This document shows positions 26,926 through 36,702 of a stretch of DNA of 64,000 nucleotides, piece after piece (position 1 is the first letter of the stretch; every line of letters begins with the position of its first letter). Position numbers and translations under genes: made by a program. This DNA is from CAKZLS01 sp963786305. GTDB lineage: Bacteria; Pseudomonadota; Alphaproteobacteria; Rhodospirillales; Defluviicoccaceae. The notes below the pieces were generated by a model, which ran no database searches, was not told the origin of the DNA, and saw nothing but the letters and a program-made list of their open reading frames with translations. The stretch is taken from assembly GCA_963786305.1 (NCBI GenBank), contig CAWAYL010000014.1, positions 434,001 to 498,000 of the forward strand, given 5' to 3'.

Positions 26926-27174
26926 ATGATCACCGAAGAGCTCATCCGCTGGTTCGCGACCGCCAATGGCGTCATTGCCGCCATCGCCGTGGCCGGCAAC
27001 TTCGGCCGGCTGGTGACCGGGATCGGGTTCATCATCTTCACCCTATCCTCCGTTGCCTGGATACTCGCCGGGTATCTGGAGGATATGCCAAGTCTGATTA
27101 CGCAGAACATCGTGCTGACCGCGATCAACCTGATCGGGATTTACCGCTGGCTGATCGCCAAGGAAGGGAAGTGA
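26926..27174 (+). CDS. Small inner-membrane protein, 82 aa
   Basis: Starts MITEELIRWFATANGVIAAI and has about three hydrophobic helices (ANGVIAAIAVAGNF; GIGFIIFTLSSVAWILAGYL; ITQNIVLTAINLIGIYRWLI). The order and spacing recall small PnuC/YgjV-like membrane proteins, but I do not assign a family. It follows the hairpin at 26829, so it is probably transcribed separately. Confidence 0.7.
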   Translation: MITEELIRWFATANGVIAAIAVAGNFGRLVTGIGFIIFTLSSVAWILAGYLEDMPSLITQNIVLTAINLIGIYRWLIAKEGK

Positions 27175-27262
27175 TCTCCGGATAGGGGTCTCGATGCCGC
27201 GTATGGGCACCGGCAGCGCCGCGACGAACTCGCACGCGGCAGAGGGGGGAGGGGTGTTTCAC

Positions 27263-27291
27263 TTTATCGAAAACAACCCCATGCACAGTAG
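27263..27291 (-). repeat. Dispersed 29-bp repeat, copy 2 (inverted)
   Basis: Exact reverse complement of 18214-18242, again beside a C-rich tract (G-rich on the plus strand, 27243-27255). It lies in the 425-bp gap 27175-27600, in which I see no other feature or strict promoter motif. Confidence 0.8.
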
Positions 27292-27633
27292 AAATCCTCT
27301 GGTGAATCATCAGGCAATCGACTGCCCAGTACCGCCTCCACGTCAATTCATCCAGTTCTAGCCGGCACCACGAGTGCGACGTCCAGACATGCTCGTCCGA
27401 TCGGCTCACGGCCGCCTCAGCCGCGCGGGATGATTGCCGCTAGCGCCTCGACGCCGGTGGTTTCAATGAGGTTTGCTGTATCCTGGAATTATGTTAAACG
27501 CGCTCGGTCCTTCTGCTCGAGGAATGATTTCGTGTTCGCTGCGGCGGGGAGTATGATCGACTTCGAGATTTGTGGCCTGGATTGAACGAATGGGCTCCAT
27601 ATGTTGGATCCAGACCCCCAGGAGGGCCATGTG

Positions 27634-30343
27634 GTGATTGAACCGGGGGACCCGAAATACGACACCGCGGGTCATCGACACGAAAGCCGGAGGCTGGCGG
27701 CGCTTGAACGGTTCGACTTCGTCGACCCGGAGCCCGGCGATATCCTCAACCGCTTCGCGCGACTCGCCGCACAGGTGGTCGACACGGCGTTCGCCGCGCT
27801 CTGCTTCGTCGAGACCGATCGTGTCCGATTTGTTGCCCGGCATGGTTTCGAGTGCGCGGAATGCCCGCGCGCGAGCTCGCTTTTCGATCAAACCATCCAA
27901 CAAGGCGACATTCTTTGGCTCGCCGATGCGGGCGCCATCGAGCCCGTGCGAATTTCGGCGCTGGTGACGGGCTCGCCCGGCGTGCGGTTTTATGCCGGCA
28001 CTCCGCTAAAAACACCCGACGGTCTCGCCATTGGCGTGCTGTGCGTGATGGATACCAAGCCGCGTCCGCTGGCCGATCTGGCGACTCGCGGCGCTCTCAA
28101 GGACCTCGCCGCCTGCGCCATGAGCGAGATGGAATGCTGGCGGCTCAACCGCGAAATGGAAGCTCTGACCGTCCGCCACGATAACGATAGCCGTGAACTG
28201 GATCTGATCTACGAAAGGGCGCCGGTAGGGCTCACCCTCATCGACCGCGAGCTTCGCTTCCGCCGCATCAATAATCGCCTGGCCGAAATGAACGGCAAGC
28301 CGGTCGAGGAACACATCGGGCGCGCTATCCGCGACGTCTTGCCGGATCTGGCCGACACGGTGGAGCCCGTGCTCCGTCGTGTGCTCGAGAGTGGCGAGCC
28401 CATCCTCGATTACGAGCTTGTCGGTGAAACGGCGAAGCAGCCGGGCGTCGAAAGGGTTTGGATGGAAAGCTACTATCCGATTTCCGAAGCCGACGGCGGC
28501 GCCGGAGCGGTCGCCGTGGTGGTCCACGAGGTCACCGAGGAGAGGCGCCTGGAGGCGCTCGATCGCGCCTACGTCAACCGGGTAAGGCGGATTCTCGACG
28601 GAATCGGGGCGCTCGCCGGTCTGCTGGATGTCGACGGCCGGCTGATCGAGGCCAACAGGAAGGCGCTCAGTATCGCCGGGCTGCAGCCGGAGGACGTTCT
28701 CGGCAAGCCGTTGGAACAGACGTACTGGTGGGCCCATTCCGCCGACGTCCAGGCCCAGCTCACGGATGCCATGAAGCGCGTGCGCGGAGGGTGAGACCGT
28801 GCGCTACGACGTGCCGCTGCGCGTCGCCGGCGGCCGACTGATCACAATCGATTTTCAGCTCGCGCCGCTGCATGACGACCAGGGGCGGGTGATCAGCCTG
28901 GTGCCGTCGGGCGTCGATGTGACCGAACGCAAGGCGGCCGAGGCGGCGCTGGCGGAGAGCGAATCGCTGTTTCGCGAGACCTTCGAGCAATCGGCCGTCG
29001 GTATGGCCCACGTCGGCGCTCGATGGCGCAGTGGCTGCGCGTCAACGACCGCTTGTGCGAAATTGCCGGCTATTCCCGGACGGCGCTGCTCGGCAAGACC
29101 TTCCAGGACATCACCCATCCCGACGACGTGGACAAGGATGTGGACAACGCGGCGCGGCTGCTTGCCGGCGAGATCCACTCCTACGCCATGGAAAAGCGCT
29201 ACGTCCGCGCCGACGGTTCGCTGACGTGGGTCAATTTGACGGTATCGCTGCGGCGGACATCGTCCGGCGAACCCGAACATTTCATATCCGTTATCGAGGA
29301 TATCACTTCGCGCAAGAAGGCCGAGGAGCGACTGGCGCGTTGTCGTGAGCGAGCTCAACCACCGGGTCAAGAACACGCTCGCGATCATCCAGTCCATCAT
29401 CACCCACGGCGCCGCCGAACCAACGCCGAAGCATGAATTCGTCCGCTCCGTCAACCGGCGCATTCAAGCCATGGCCAGTGCCCATGACCTGCTCATGCGG
29501 AGCCAGTGGCGGGGTGCCGCCTTCGCCGACCTCCTCGCCGATGTGCTTCGTCCCCACGACCTGGATCGGTTCCGCATGGACGGGCCGGCGATCTGGCTGA
29601 CGCCCAACGCGGCATTGGGTTTCTGTCTGATGATTCACGAACTGGCCACCAACGCGGCAAAATACGGCGCGCTATCGCGCGAAGCGGGCAGCGTTTCCAT
29701 CGACTGGAGGCTGACGGGCATGGACGGCGAGAAATCGCTGGTGTTTTCGTGGGTGGAGGAGGGGGGCCCATCCGTGTCACCGCCGTTATGTCGTGGCTTC
29801 GGCTTGAAGATCATTGAGCAGTACGCCTCGACGGAACTGCGGGGAACCTTGATCACGGGGTTCGATCCGGAGGGAGTGCGGGTTTCTCTGAAGGCGCCCG
29901 CCAAAAGCCTGGTGGCCGAGGCGCCGACGGACACCATGTCGTGGTCGCGGCGCGAAACGGTGGCGACAGGCGCCATTTCGTCGCCGCTCAAGGTGCTGGT
30001 GGTGGAGGACACGGCGCTCATCGCGATGGATCTGGAATGCATCCTGATAGACGCCGGACATAGTGTGATCGGTCCTGCTTCGACGGTATCGGACGCACTG
30101 GAGCTTGCCGAGCGTGGACAGGTGGATGTCGCGCTTCTCGATATCGATCTGCATGGCGAATTGGTGACGCCGGTGGCCCAAAAGCTCAGTGATGACGGCG
30201 TCCCCTTCGCGTTCTCCACCGGTTTCGAGGCGGGCGGCTCGCCCTTGCCGGTATTCGCCGAGACACCCGTGCTTCGCAAGCCTTTCGACGATCAATCGGT
30301 GCTGTCGACCCTGGCGGCCCTCGCGGCGGCCAGACATTCGTAA
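27634..30343 (+). CDS. GAF-PAS-PAS-HWE histidine kinase with receiver domain (frameshifted)
   Basis: A sensor kinase of about 900 residues spread over several frames: GAF domain (FAALCFVETDRVRFVARHGF), PAS domains (LIYERAPVGLTLIDRELRFR; LLDVDGRLIEANRKAL; LRVNDRLCEIAGYSRTALLG), an HWE kinase core (phospho-His in ELNHRVKNTLAI; N box FCLMIHELATNAAKYGALS; GFGLKIIEQ) and a C-terminal receiver (VLVVEDTALIAMDLE; acceptor in LLDIDLHGE). Frames change near 28786, 29016-29030 and 29340, each explained by single extra bases. HWE kinases feed PhyR in alphaproteobacteria, and the locus is next to phyR. The GTG start follows AGGAGGG; an ATG at 27601 is an alternative. Confidence 0.8.
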
Positions 30344-30385
30344 GGCGCGCTCGTCAGGCCGGCCGGGTTCCGCATTTACGCCGGA

Positions 30386-32067
30386 TCAGCAACGATGGGG
30401 GATGGTGACCCGCAGACGGTATCCATTTTCCGTCTCGAGCGTGGAATGGCCTCCCAACTGCTTGACGAAACCGGCGGCCAGCTTTGCGCTCAGATTGTCG
30501 CCGCCGGCCGGGGCGACCGGCCCGTCGCTCTCGACCGTGAGGGCCGCGATCTCGTCGTCGGCCAGTTTGAGCGAGACCCAAAGATTATCGGAAAATTATC
30601 GGGACCGGCGCCGCCGTTCGACACATTGAGGGCGCTGGAAACGGCTTCGGTCACCAGCAAGGCGATGGGGACGGCGCTTTTCGAATTGGTTTTTACCGGA
30701 TCCAGATCGAAATGGACGCTGACCGGTTTGTCGAGCGAGCCGCCGGCGCGTGTCAGATGATCGGTGATTTGGGTGATCGTTTCATCAAGGTGAATCATGC
30801 TGTCGCCGGATACCCGGCTCAACGAATCATGCACCTTGGCGAGGGCGTAAATCCTGTCCTGCGTCGCCCGCAACGCGTGCCGCTCGCGTGGTTCCGTGGC
30901 ACGGTGGATCTGAAGGTTGAGGAGGCTGGTGATCACCTGCAGGTTGTTCTTGACCCGATGATGTAGCTCCTTCAGAAGCGTCTTCTGCTCGTCGACGGCG
31001 CGTTCCAGGTCCGTCTCGCGGTTCGCCAAACCGTCCGCCATGAAGTTCATCGTCTGGCCCAACTGGCGCGATTTCGTCGGGCATGTCATCGAGCCCGGAC
31101 GCGCGAACCGATTGTTTCCCGGCCGCGAACGCCGCCGCCGTTCGTTCCAGCCGCAGGATCGGACGCACGACCAGTCGATCCACGGCGAACCAGGCAACGA
31201 CCAGGGCGATCAGCCACATGATCATCGGAAACCCGATGGCGCCAGCGAGGCGCCAACCGAACCCTCGCCGCCGCCGAGCCCGGCGGGCCGCCGACAACTA
31301 CATAAAGATCGTTGCGCAGCAGCGGCGCTACGGCGATGACGCGGGCGCTTACGCCTTGTCGGAACGTTCGCAGCGCCTTGGCGCCGCCGGCGACGCTGGC
31401 GCGGAGGAACCCCTGGTCCGGCAGCCAGCCGGGCGCGGTCGATTGCGGAGGATCGCTGGCGATGACATTGCCGGCGACATCGACCAGCGCCAAATGGGCC
31501 ACTTCGGGCAATGCCGCTCTCGACCAGTAGATCCTTCAGCCACTGCGTCTCGATGGCAAGGAACAGCGCGCCGGTGATCGTCCCCGCCGCCATCGACCAG
31601 CGGCAGGCTCGCCGCCATGATCCGGCGCCGGGCGCCAAGTCCCTGGCACCGCCTGTCACGGTAAAGTCGCCGCGTGCATGACGGACTTGAAACCACGGCC
31701 GGTCCGAATACGTTGACGGGAACCGGGTCGGCGGAGAACTGCACACGATATCGCCGCGCTCGTCGATTACCGCCAATGAACCGTAGGAATCCGATGTCGA
31801 CGCGAACGGCGGCAGGGTCGCTCGCAACTTCCGGCCGGGGAGCAGGCGATTTCCGGAAGGACCGCCAGCGTCGTAAGCACGCGCCGGGCATTGATGACGA
31901 CGTTCTCTTCTTCCTGCGTCGACAGCACCGCCGCCTGCAGCATCGGTCTCGTCGGCGAGGGTGTCGAGTTGCCGATAGTTCGACAGTGCCTGCAGACAGG
32001 CGAGAACACCCGCCGGCAGCATCGCGAACGCCAGAAGAAGGACCGCCTTGACCCTGAGCGAGCGCAC
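30386..32067 (-). CDS. HisKA_2-type sensor histidine kinase beside ecfG (several frameshifts)
   Basis: A membrane-bound kinase whose frame is broken several times. In order: a membrane helix (RVKAVLLLAFAMLPAGVLA), an extracytoplasmic Cache-like region (GSLAVIDERGDIVCSSPP, WFQVRHARGDFTVTG), a second helix and HAMP-like part, then HisKA_2 (phospho-His in KELHHRVKNNLQVITSLLNL; N box PIALLVTEAVSSALN) and an end reading SLKLADDEIAALTVES. One shift near 30585-30600 comes from an 11-bp tandem duplication (GATAATTTTCC next to GATAATCTTTGG). Kinases of this type next to ecfG-nepR act as PhyR kinases (PhyK). The start (GTG, 32067) is uncertain. Confidence 0.7.
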
Positions 32068-32091
32068 AAACCGCCACTCGGGCGATGCCGG

Positions 32092-32663
32092 TCAACGGCG
32101 ACCCCGCCTATCTTCGCTCCCTTCAGAAAAGGCCGGTCCGCGTCTCTCCTGACCCGCCAGGCGCTCCACGGCCTCGGGATCCAGTACCTCATTGAGCCGC
32201 ACGCGTGCCCGATTGACCCTGCTCTTGATGGTGCCAACGGCACACCCGCATATATCGGCGGCTTCTTCATAGGAAAACCCGGATCCACCCACCAACACCA
32301 ACGCCTCGCGCTGCTCGTCCGGCAACGCGCCAGCGCCTTCTGAAAATCGCCCATTTCCAGATTGCTGATTTGCCGCGGCAAACTGACCAGCCTGGCGGCG
32401 TGCACACCGTCACCGTCCTCCACTTCCCGCCGGCGATTGCGCAATTCGGTGTAATAGTGATTGCGGAGGATGGTGAATAACCAAGCGACCACGTTCGTTC
32501 CCGGCTGAAATTTGTCCACGTTCGCCAGCGCCTTCACGATGGTGTCCTGAACGAGATCGTCGGCGCGGGCGGCGTCGATCGCGATGCTCCGCGCGAACGC
32601 CCGCAAATTGGGCAAACACTCCACGATCTGATCGCGAAATTGGGTGCCCGCGGGTTCCGTCAT
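32092..32663 (-). CDS. ecfG: ECF sigma factor EcfG, general stress response (one frameshift)
   Basis: Sigma factor of about 190 aa that directs transcription of the general stress regulon. Region 2 (ARADDLVQDTIVKALANVDK, VVAWLFTILRNHYYTELRN) is in the frame starting MTEPAGTQFRDQ at 32663. Region 4 (LPDEQREALVLVGGSGFSYE, CAVGTIKSRVNRARVRL) is in another frame. They join near 32335-32340, where one base appears missing between GCGCTGGCGCG and TTGCCGGAC. The gene overlaps nepR by 4 bp, typical of the nepR-ecfG operon, and has an EcfG promoter of its own upstream. If the shift is real the response would be dead; the intact regulon suggests a sequence error. Confidence 0.88.
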
Positions 32664-32887
32664 TTGGGCTTCGAATCCTTTTTGTCGATTGCATCGAGTA
32701 ATTCGAGGAAACGTTGCGGAATGGGTTCTTGCAATGTCTTGTCATACACCGTCCGAAGCTGCTGGCCGATCCACGTCTCCTTCTCGTCGTCGCCTTCAGG
32801 GGCCAGCGAACGCGGATCGCCTGTGTCCGGATCCTGCTTTGTATTGGCGGATTGTTTCATGCGCTTTTGTTTATCCCGATTGGTCAT
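32660..32887 (-). CDS. nepR: Anti-sigma factor NepR
   Basis: 75 aa. It binds EcfG in unstressed cells and is released when phosphorylated PhyR takes it up. The NepR core is clear: WIGQQLRTVYDKTLQEPIPQ followed by RFLELLDAIDKK. The N-terminus is charged and disordered, as usual. The start MTNRDKQKRMKQ is inferred from the family; an upstream extension to 33034 would run through the promoter. Its last 4 bp overlap the ecfG start codon, so both are translated together. Confidence 0.92.
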   Translation of the reverse strand: MTNRDKQKRMKQSANTKQDPDTGDPRSLAPEGDDEKETWIGQQLRTVYDKTLQEPIPQRFLELLDAIDKKDSKPK

Positions 32888-32940
32888 CTTGAACTCGCTC
32901 ACCCTGCATCGCCGTGGCATTACGCTTTCAAGAATAGTAA

Positions 32941-32965
32941 AACGCGTGGCAGAGCGTTGTGTTCC
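32941..32965 (-). promoter_or_regulatory. EcfG-type promoter of nepR-ecfG
   Basis: On the minus strand GGAAC (32965-32961), 16 bp, CGTT (32944-32941), 53 bp before nepR. It implies autoregulation of the sigma factor operon. Confidence 0.8.
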
Positions 32966-33107
32966 TGACGGCGCGAAACTATTTTGACGTTGAGAATATA
33001 CACGCTCGCGTCTACATCCTTGCAATAATACCAACGATCACATGCATCCTTATTGCGTGATCGGTGTTAAAACGGCCCGAAGGATTCAGGAGGGAGGATC
33101 GAGAGAA

Positions 33108-33902
33108 ATGTCGCTTGCACAGGAAATCGCGCCGCATATTCCGCTGCTTCGCAGATATGCCCGGGCGCTCGCCGGCAGTCAGGCCAGCGGCGACGCGTTC
33201 GTGGGAGCCGCCCTCGAGGCGATACTTGCCAGTCCCGAAGATTTTTCCAGGGGCATTCCGCCCCGCGTCGCGCTCTATCGTACCTTTCACGTGGTCTGGT
33301 CGACGGCGACCATCGAGGTTCCCGAGGCGCCGGACATCATGGAGCGACGCGAGGCCATGGCGAAGAGGCGGCTGTCGACGCTGACGCCGAAAAGCCGCCA
33401 AGCGCTTCTGCTGACCGTAATGGAAGGCTTTTCCAACGATCAAGCAGCCCAAATCCTCGGCCTGCCCCGCGACCAGATCGCCGATCTCCTATCCGCCGCC
33501 ATCGATGAGATCGATCGGCAGACGGCCACCAGCGTTCTGATCATCGAGGACGAATCGATAATCGCGATGGATTTAGAGCACATTGTCGAGGGCCTTGGCC
33601 ATGCGGTCGCGGGCATCGCCGATACGCGCGACGAGGCCGTTAAGGTCGCTAGGGGCAAACGTCCGGGCCTGGTTCTCGCCGACATTCAACTCGCCGATGG
33701 CTCGTCGGGAATTGACGCGGTGAAGGATATTCTCGAAAGCTTCGAGGTTCCGGTAATTTTTATTACCGCCTTCCCGGAACGCCTACTGACCGGCGAGCGC
33801 CCCGAACCGACGTTCCTGATAGCCAAACCGTTCCAATCCGAGACCGTCAAGGCCGCCATTAGCCAGGCGCTGTTCTTCGAATCCACCGCGCAGTTGGCTT
33901 AG
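33108..33902 (+). CDS. phyR: Response regulator / anti-anti-sigma factor PhyR
   Basis: 264 aa. The N-terminal sigma-like domain (starts MSLAQEIAPHIPLLRRYARA; STLTPKSRQALLLTVMEGFS; ILGLPRDQIADLLSAAIDEI) mimics EcfG and binds NepR after phosphorylation. The C-terminal receiver has VLIIEDESIIAMDLEHI, acceptor Asp192 in VLADIQLADGSSG, and the PhyR-type segment FITAFPERLLTGE. A GGAGGGAGG site precedes the ATG. It is divergent from nepR-ecfG, the standard arrangement in alphaproteobacteria. Frame intact. Confidence 0.95.
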   Translation: MSLAQEIAPHIPLLRRYARALAGSQASGDAFVGAALEAILASPEDFSRGIPPRVALYRTFHVVWSTATIEVPEAPDIMERREAMAKRRLSTLTPKSRQALLLTVMEGFSNDQAAQILGLPRDQIADLLSAAIDEIDRQTATSVLIIEDESIIAMDLEHIVEGLGHAVAGIADTRDEAVKVARGKRPGLVLADIQLADGSSGIDAVKDILESFEVPVIFITAFPERLLTGERPEPTFLIAKPFQSETVKAAISQALFFESTAQLA

Positions 33903-33933
33903 ACATTCATTGCATCCCGCGGAAATAAGCAGA

Positions 33934-33958
33934 GCGCGCCGCTTATCAAGCGGCGCGC
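33934..33958. terminator. Hairpin after phyR
   Basis: GCGCGCCGCTT-ATC-AAGCGGCGCGC, a perfect 11-bp stem with a 3-nt loop, 31 bp after the phyR stop. No T run follows. Confidence 0.65.
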
Positions 33959-34064
33959 CGACGATCCACTAATGGTTTTCCAATCCCTAGAAACTAGACC
34001 AAGGCATTCATTCAGATAATTCCGCTTCACCGGACATTGCTGTAGAGGCGAACGGTGCAATACC

Positions 34065-34259
34065 CTACTTGCGGGCTTCGCTCTTGCCTTTCTCTTCCGC
34101 TTTCCGTAGATCACCCTGATCATCGTTCTCCACGGCTTTTCGGGCTTCTTCGGCTTTCGCCTCGACGTTCTCTTCGTCGATGAATTCACGCGTGTCCTTG
34201 TTGTACTCCTTGGCCGCGTCTCGATTTCCTTCGCCCTGGTTCTTGCGGTCGTCTGTCAT
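34065..34259 (-). CDS. Small highly charged hydrophilic protein, 64 aa
   Basis: Starts MTDDRKNQGEGNRDAAKEYN after ACGGAGA; it is almost entirely charged or small residues and helical (VEAKAEEARKAVENDDQG). It has no cysteine or hydrophobic segment, recalling hydrophilin-like stress proteins. A longer frame through the neighbouring genes is a shadow. Function not assigned. Confidence 0.7.
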   Translation of the reverse strand: MTDDRKNQGEGNRDAAKEYNKDTREFIDEENVEAKAEEARKAVENDDQGDLRKAEEKGKSEARK

Positions 34260-34335
34260 AACAAATCTCCGTGATACTGTTCGTCGGCACGGTCCAGGCA
34301 GACTGAACTGACCTGATCTGATCGGACGGCCGAAC

Positions 34336-34491
34336 TCACATTTTCTGCTTGACGTCTTCCGCGGTATTTTCGATCGCGCTGCCGGTGGACTGAACGTCCT
34401 CACCAACGCCCTCCGCGGTGTTACACGCGGCGATGCCGAACGACGCGAGCAGCAGGAGAGCCAACGCGGAGTGAGATAGAATTTTCTGCAT
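34336..34491 (-). CDS. Entericidin-family small lipoprotein
   Basis: 51 aa: a lipoprotein signal (MQKILSHSALALLLLASFG) with lipobox IAAC (Cys22), then NTAEGVGEDVQSTGSAIENT and a basic end. The N-T-x-x-G-x-G-x-D-V-x-x-x-G pattern is that of EcnA/EcnB, bacteriolytic or membrane-stress lipoproteins induced by general stress regulators. GGGAGA lies upstream of the ATG. Gene shorter than most tracks would show, but the family match is clear. Confidence 0.85.
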   Translation of the reverse strand: MQKILSHSALALLLLASFGIAACNTAEGVGEDVQSTGSAIENTAEDVKQKM

Positions 34492-34656
34492 GAGCCATTT
34501 CTCCCGGGTTGCCTATTTCGTATGCCGGTCGCCGCCGCGCAAAATTCGGCCTTCCGCCATTCGCGGCGCGGCACCCGAGCGTTTTTAATGGGCTCGAGTG
34601 CCCACCGATTACCGACAAAAACTCGGTTGCTTAATCGAACGGGTTTAGCGCCGCCT

Positions 34657-34854
34657 CTATAGGCCGCGTTCCCATTCGGAAACCTGCTTCTCGGCTTCGT
34701 CCCGGGCAACGCCATAACGCTCCTGCACCCGCCCGACCAGCTCCTCGCGATGGCCTTCGGCCACCTCCAGATCGTCATCGGTGAGCTTGCCCCATTTTTG
34801 GCGGGCCTGGCCCTTAACCTGTTTCCAGTTTCCCTTGATTTCATCCCAATTCAT
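34657..34854 (-). CDS. CsbD-family stress protein
   Basis: 65 aa beginning MNWDEIKGNWKQVKGQARQK, the CsbD hallmark, with KLTDDDLEVAEGHREELVGR following. CsbD proteins are small abundant general stress proteins of unknown biochemical role. A near-consensus EcfG element on the minus strand (GGAAC-N17-TGTT, 34897-34922) lies about 45 bp upstream. Confidence 0.92.
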   Translation of the reverse strand: MNWDEIKGNWKQVKGQARQKWGKLTDDDLEVAEGHREELVGRVQERYGVARDEAEKQVSEWERGL

Positions 34855-34953
34855 CGTCTGGTTCTCCTTCGCCGAAAATTAGACATGTTTCCTATCAACA
34901 CATCGAGACCGGGTCCGGTTCCTCGAAAATTGACGCCACAGCGAAAAAATCAA

Positions 34954-35202
34954 TCAAGCGGACAAATCAAGAGGCGCCCGATCGCGTGCGCGCCGGTTGG
35001 CGTCGAACCGATCGCTTTCGGCGTTGACGATCTTGGTCGATGGATGGATGCCCGCGATGCCGCCGTTCGCCGCGATCATCAGTTCGATGACCATTTTTTC
35101 GGCCATCAGCCAATAATCGAGCGCCACCCAGTACGGCCGATCCGCCGATAGCCAGATGCTGTAGGCCAGCTCGCGGATGCTTTGCTCGCGGTCGTGATCC
35201 AT
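34954..35202 (-). CDS. DUF2934 protein
   Basis: 82 aa starting MDHDREQSIRELAYSIWLSA, with YWVALDYWLMAEKMVIE, matching the short helical DUF2934 domain (Arg-Glu-x-x-hydrophobic start, Trp-x-x-Ala-Glu motif). No function known. A frame-shifted shadow overlaps it. Confidence 0.8.
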   Translation of the reverse strand: MDHDREQSIRELAYSIWLSADRPYWVALDYWLMAEKMVIELMIAANGGIAGIHPSTKIVNAESDRFDANRRARDRAPLDLSA

Positions 35203-35241
35203 CGCTCATCTCCCGTCTGCCCCCTCTTCGTGATTCCGCTC

Positions 35242-36177
35242 CTATGATGCCGCTTTCCGTTGCTCGGCCGCGGCGCCGTGCCCTTCCCCGTTGCCGTCCG
35301 CGTAGCCGGGCGCTCCGAGGCCCTCGGGAGGAGGGCCCTTGAACGTCAATGTCCGGTAAGGGAATGGGATCTCGATCCCGGCGTCATCGAGGGCGCGTTT
35401 TACCGCCGCGACCACTTGGTCGCGGGAGACGCGGATGTCGATGGGCCGCGATCCCGTCCACCAGGTCACTTCGAAATCGATCGACGACGAATTGAACGCC
35501 TGAGCGAAGATCTGCACGTCGCGTACGTCGTCGCGGACGGTGTCGACCCGCTTGACCGCGTCGGTGATGACATCGCGCGCCTGGTCCACGTCTTCGCCAT
35601 AAGCGACGCCGCAGATGATGGTGGTGCGGCGCAAATCCTTGTCGGTGCGCACGGTCACCGGCTCCTTGAAAAGCAGCGCGTTCGGCATGACCACGCGCTG
35701 GCCATCGGTCTGGCGAATGTGGGTGTCGCGGATGGTGATCTCTTCCACCTGGCCATCGATGCCGGAGCATTCGATATAGTCGCCAAGCTGGAACGGCTCG
35801 CGAAAAAGGATCAGGATGCCGGCAAGGAAATTCTCGAACACGTCCTTGAACGCGAACCCGATGGCGACGGAGCCGAGACCGAGCGCGGTCAACATCTTTG
35901 CCGGCGTCATGCTCGGAAAGACGATGACCGTGGCGATCAGAATGCCAACGATCCAGGTCGTGGCGCCAACGATCATCTGCAGGACCTCGGTGAGCGAACG
36001 GCGCATGCGCGTCGAGTGTGAGATACGCGACACGAGCGCCCGCATCATTCTGACGAGCAGCCAGGTGAGCAGCAGAATCACGAGAGCCACGATGATCTGC
36101 GGCAGCGCGTCCCAAAGATCCCGGACGAATTGCTTCATCTGTTCGGTCAACGACGACTGCAACCAATTTTCCAGCAT
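35242..36177 (-). CDS. MscS-family mechanosensitive channel, short type
   Basis: 311 aa. Three N-terminal membrane helices (IIVALVILLLTWLLVRMMRA; MIVGATTWIVGILIATVIVF), the pore helix region (MLTALGLGSVAIGFAFKDVF) and the cytoplasmic beta and alpha/beta domains (EPFQLGDYIECSGIDGQVEE; VVMPNALLFKEPVTVRT) in MscS order. Start MLENWLQSS; a second ATG three codons upstream (36186) is possible. A strict EcfG promoter lies about 80 bp upstream, divergent from that of the PLDN gene. The glycine-rich C-terminal tail (GLGAPGYADGNGEGHG) is unusual. Confidence 0.9.
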   Translation of the reverse strand: MLENWLQSSLTEQMKQFVRDLWDALPQIIVALVILLLTWLLVRMMRALVSRISHSTRMRRSLTEVLQMIVGATTWIVGILIATVIVFPSMTPAKMLTALGLGSVAIGFAFKDVFENFLAGILILFREPFQLGDYIECSGIDGQVEEITIRDTHIRQTDGQRVVMPNALLFKEPVTVRTDKDLRRTTIICGVAYGEDVDQARDVITDAVKRVDTVRDDVRDVQIFAQAFNSSSIDFEVTWWTGSRPIDIRVSRDQVVAAVKRALDDAGIEIPFPYRTLTFKGPPPEGLGAPGYADGNGEGHGAAAEQRKAAS

Positions 36178-36257
36178 TGAGCCCATTACCCCACGATGTC
36201 CGGAACAAACACGAACGAGCATCCGCGACGCCGAGCCGTCCGCCTGTTGCGCCATAC

Positions 36258-36283
36258 AACGCGACGGCGGCGGCTTTGGTTCC
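36258..36283 (-). promoter_or_regulatory. EcfG-type promoter of the short MscS gene
   Basis: Minus strand: GGAAC (36283-36279), 17 bp, CGTT (36261-36258). Confidence 0.75.
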
Positions 36284-36351
36284 ATTCGGCGGCGTCGTTG
36301 GTTCAGACCGGGCGGCTTACCGGGGACAGGCGGCAAATGTCGAGCGGCGGA

Positions 36352-36376
36352 GGAACCATTGCGGCGTTCGCGCGTT
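36352..36376 (+). promoter_or_regulatory. EcfG-type promoter of the PLDN gene
   Basis: GGAAC, 16 bp, CGTT, 90 bp before the ATG at 36467. Back-to-back with the site at 36258. Confidence 0.75.
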
Positions 36377-36466
36377 AGGCGATGGACAACGCGCGAGCGG
36401 TTTTGCGACCGGGCCGGGTGTTAGGTCCGCCGCCGCGCGCGCCGGAACGCAAAAGAGGAGACACCA

Positions 36467-36661
36467 ATGGGTATTGAAGTCGGCGGGATCATCGGCCTGA
36501 TCATCCTCGTGCTGGATATCTGGGCAATCATCAACGTCATCGGCAGCGGGGCGTCCACGGGAGCGAAAGTGCTTTGGGTCGTGGTCATACTGCTGTTGCC
36601 TGTCCTCGGGTTGATATTGTGGTTCTTCATGGGACCGAAAAAGGGAACGGCGATGGCCTGA
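36467..36661 (+). CDS. PLDN-type small membrane protein
   Basis: 64 aa with two membrane helices: GGIIGLIILVLDIWAIINVI and VLWVVVILLLPVLGLILWFF, ending in a basic GPKKG. This is the phospholipase D-nuclease N-terminal (PLDN) arrangement found as a stand-alone stress membrane protein. GAGGAGAC precedes the ATG. It is monocistronic and faces the convergent DUF2254 gene. Confidence 0.85.
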   Translation: MGIEVGGIIGLIILVLDIWAIINVIGSGASTGAKVLWVVVILLLPVLGLILWFFMGPKKGTAMA

Positions 36662-36702
36662 GGCGGCCGGGAAACGACCCCGCGCACGAGAGAACCGTTC
36701 GA

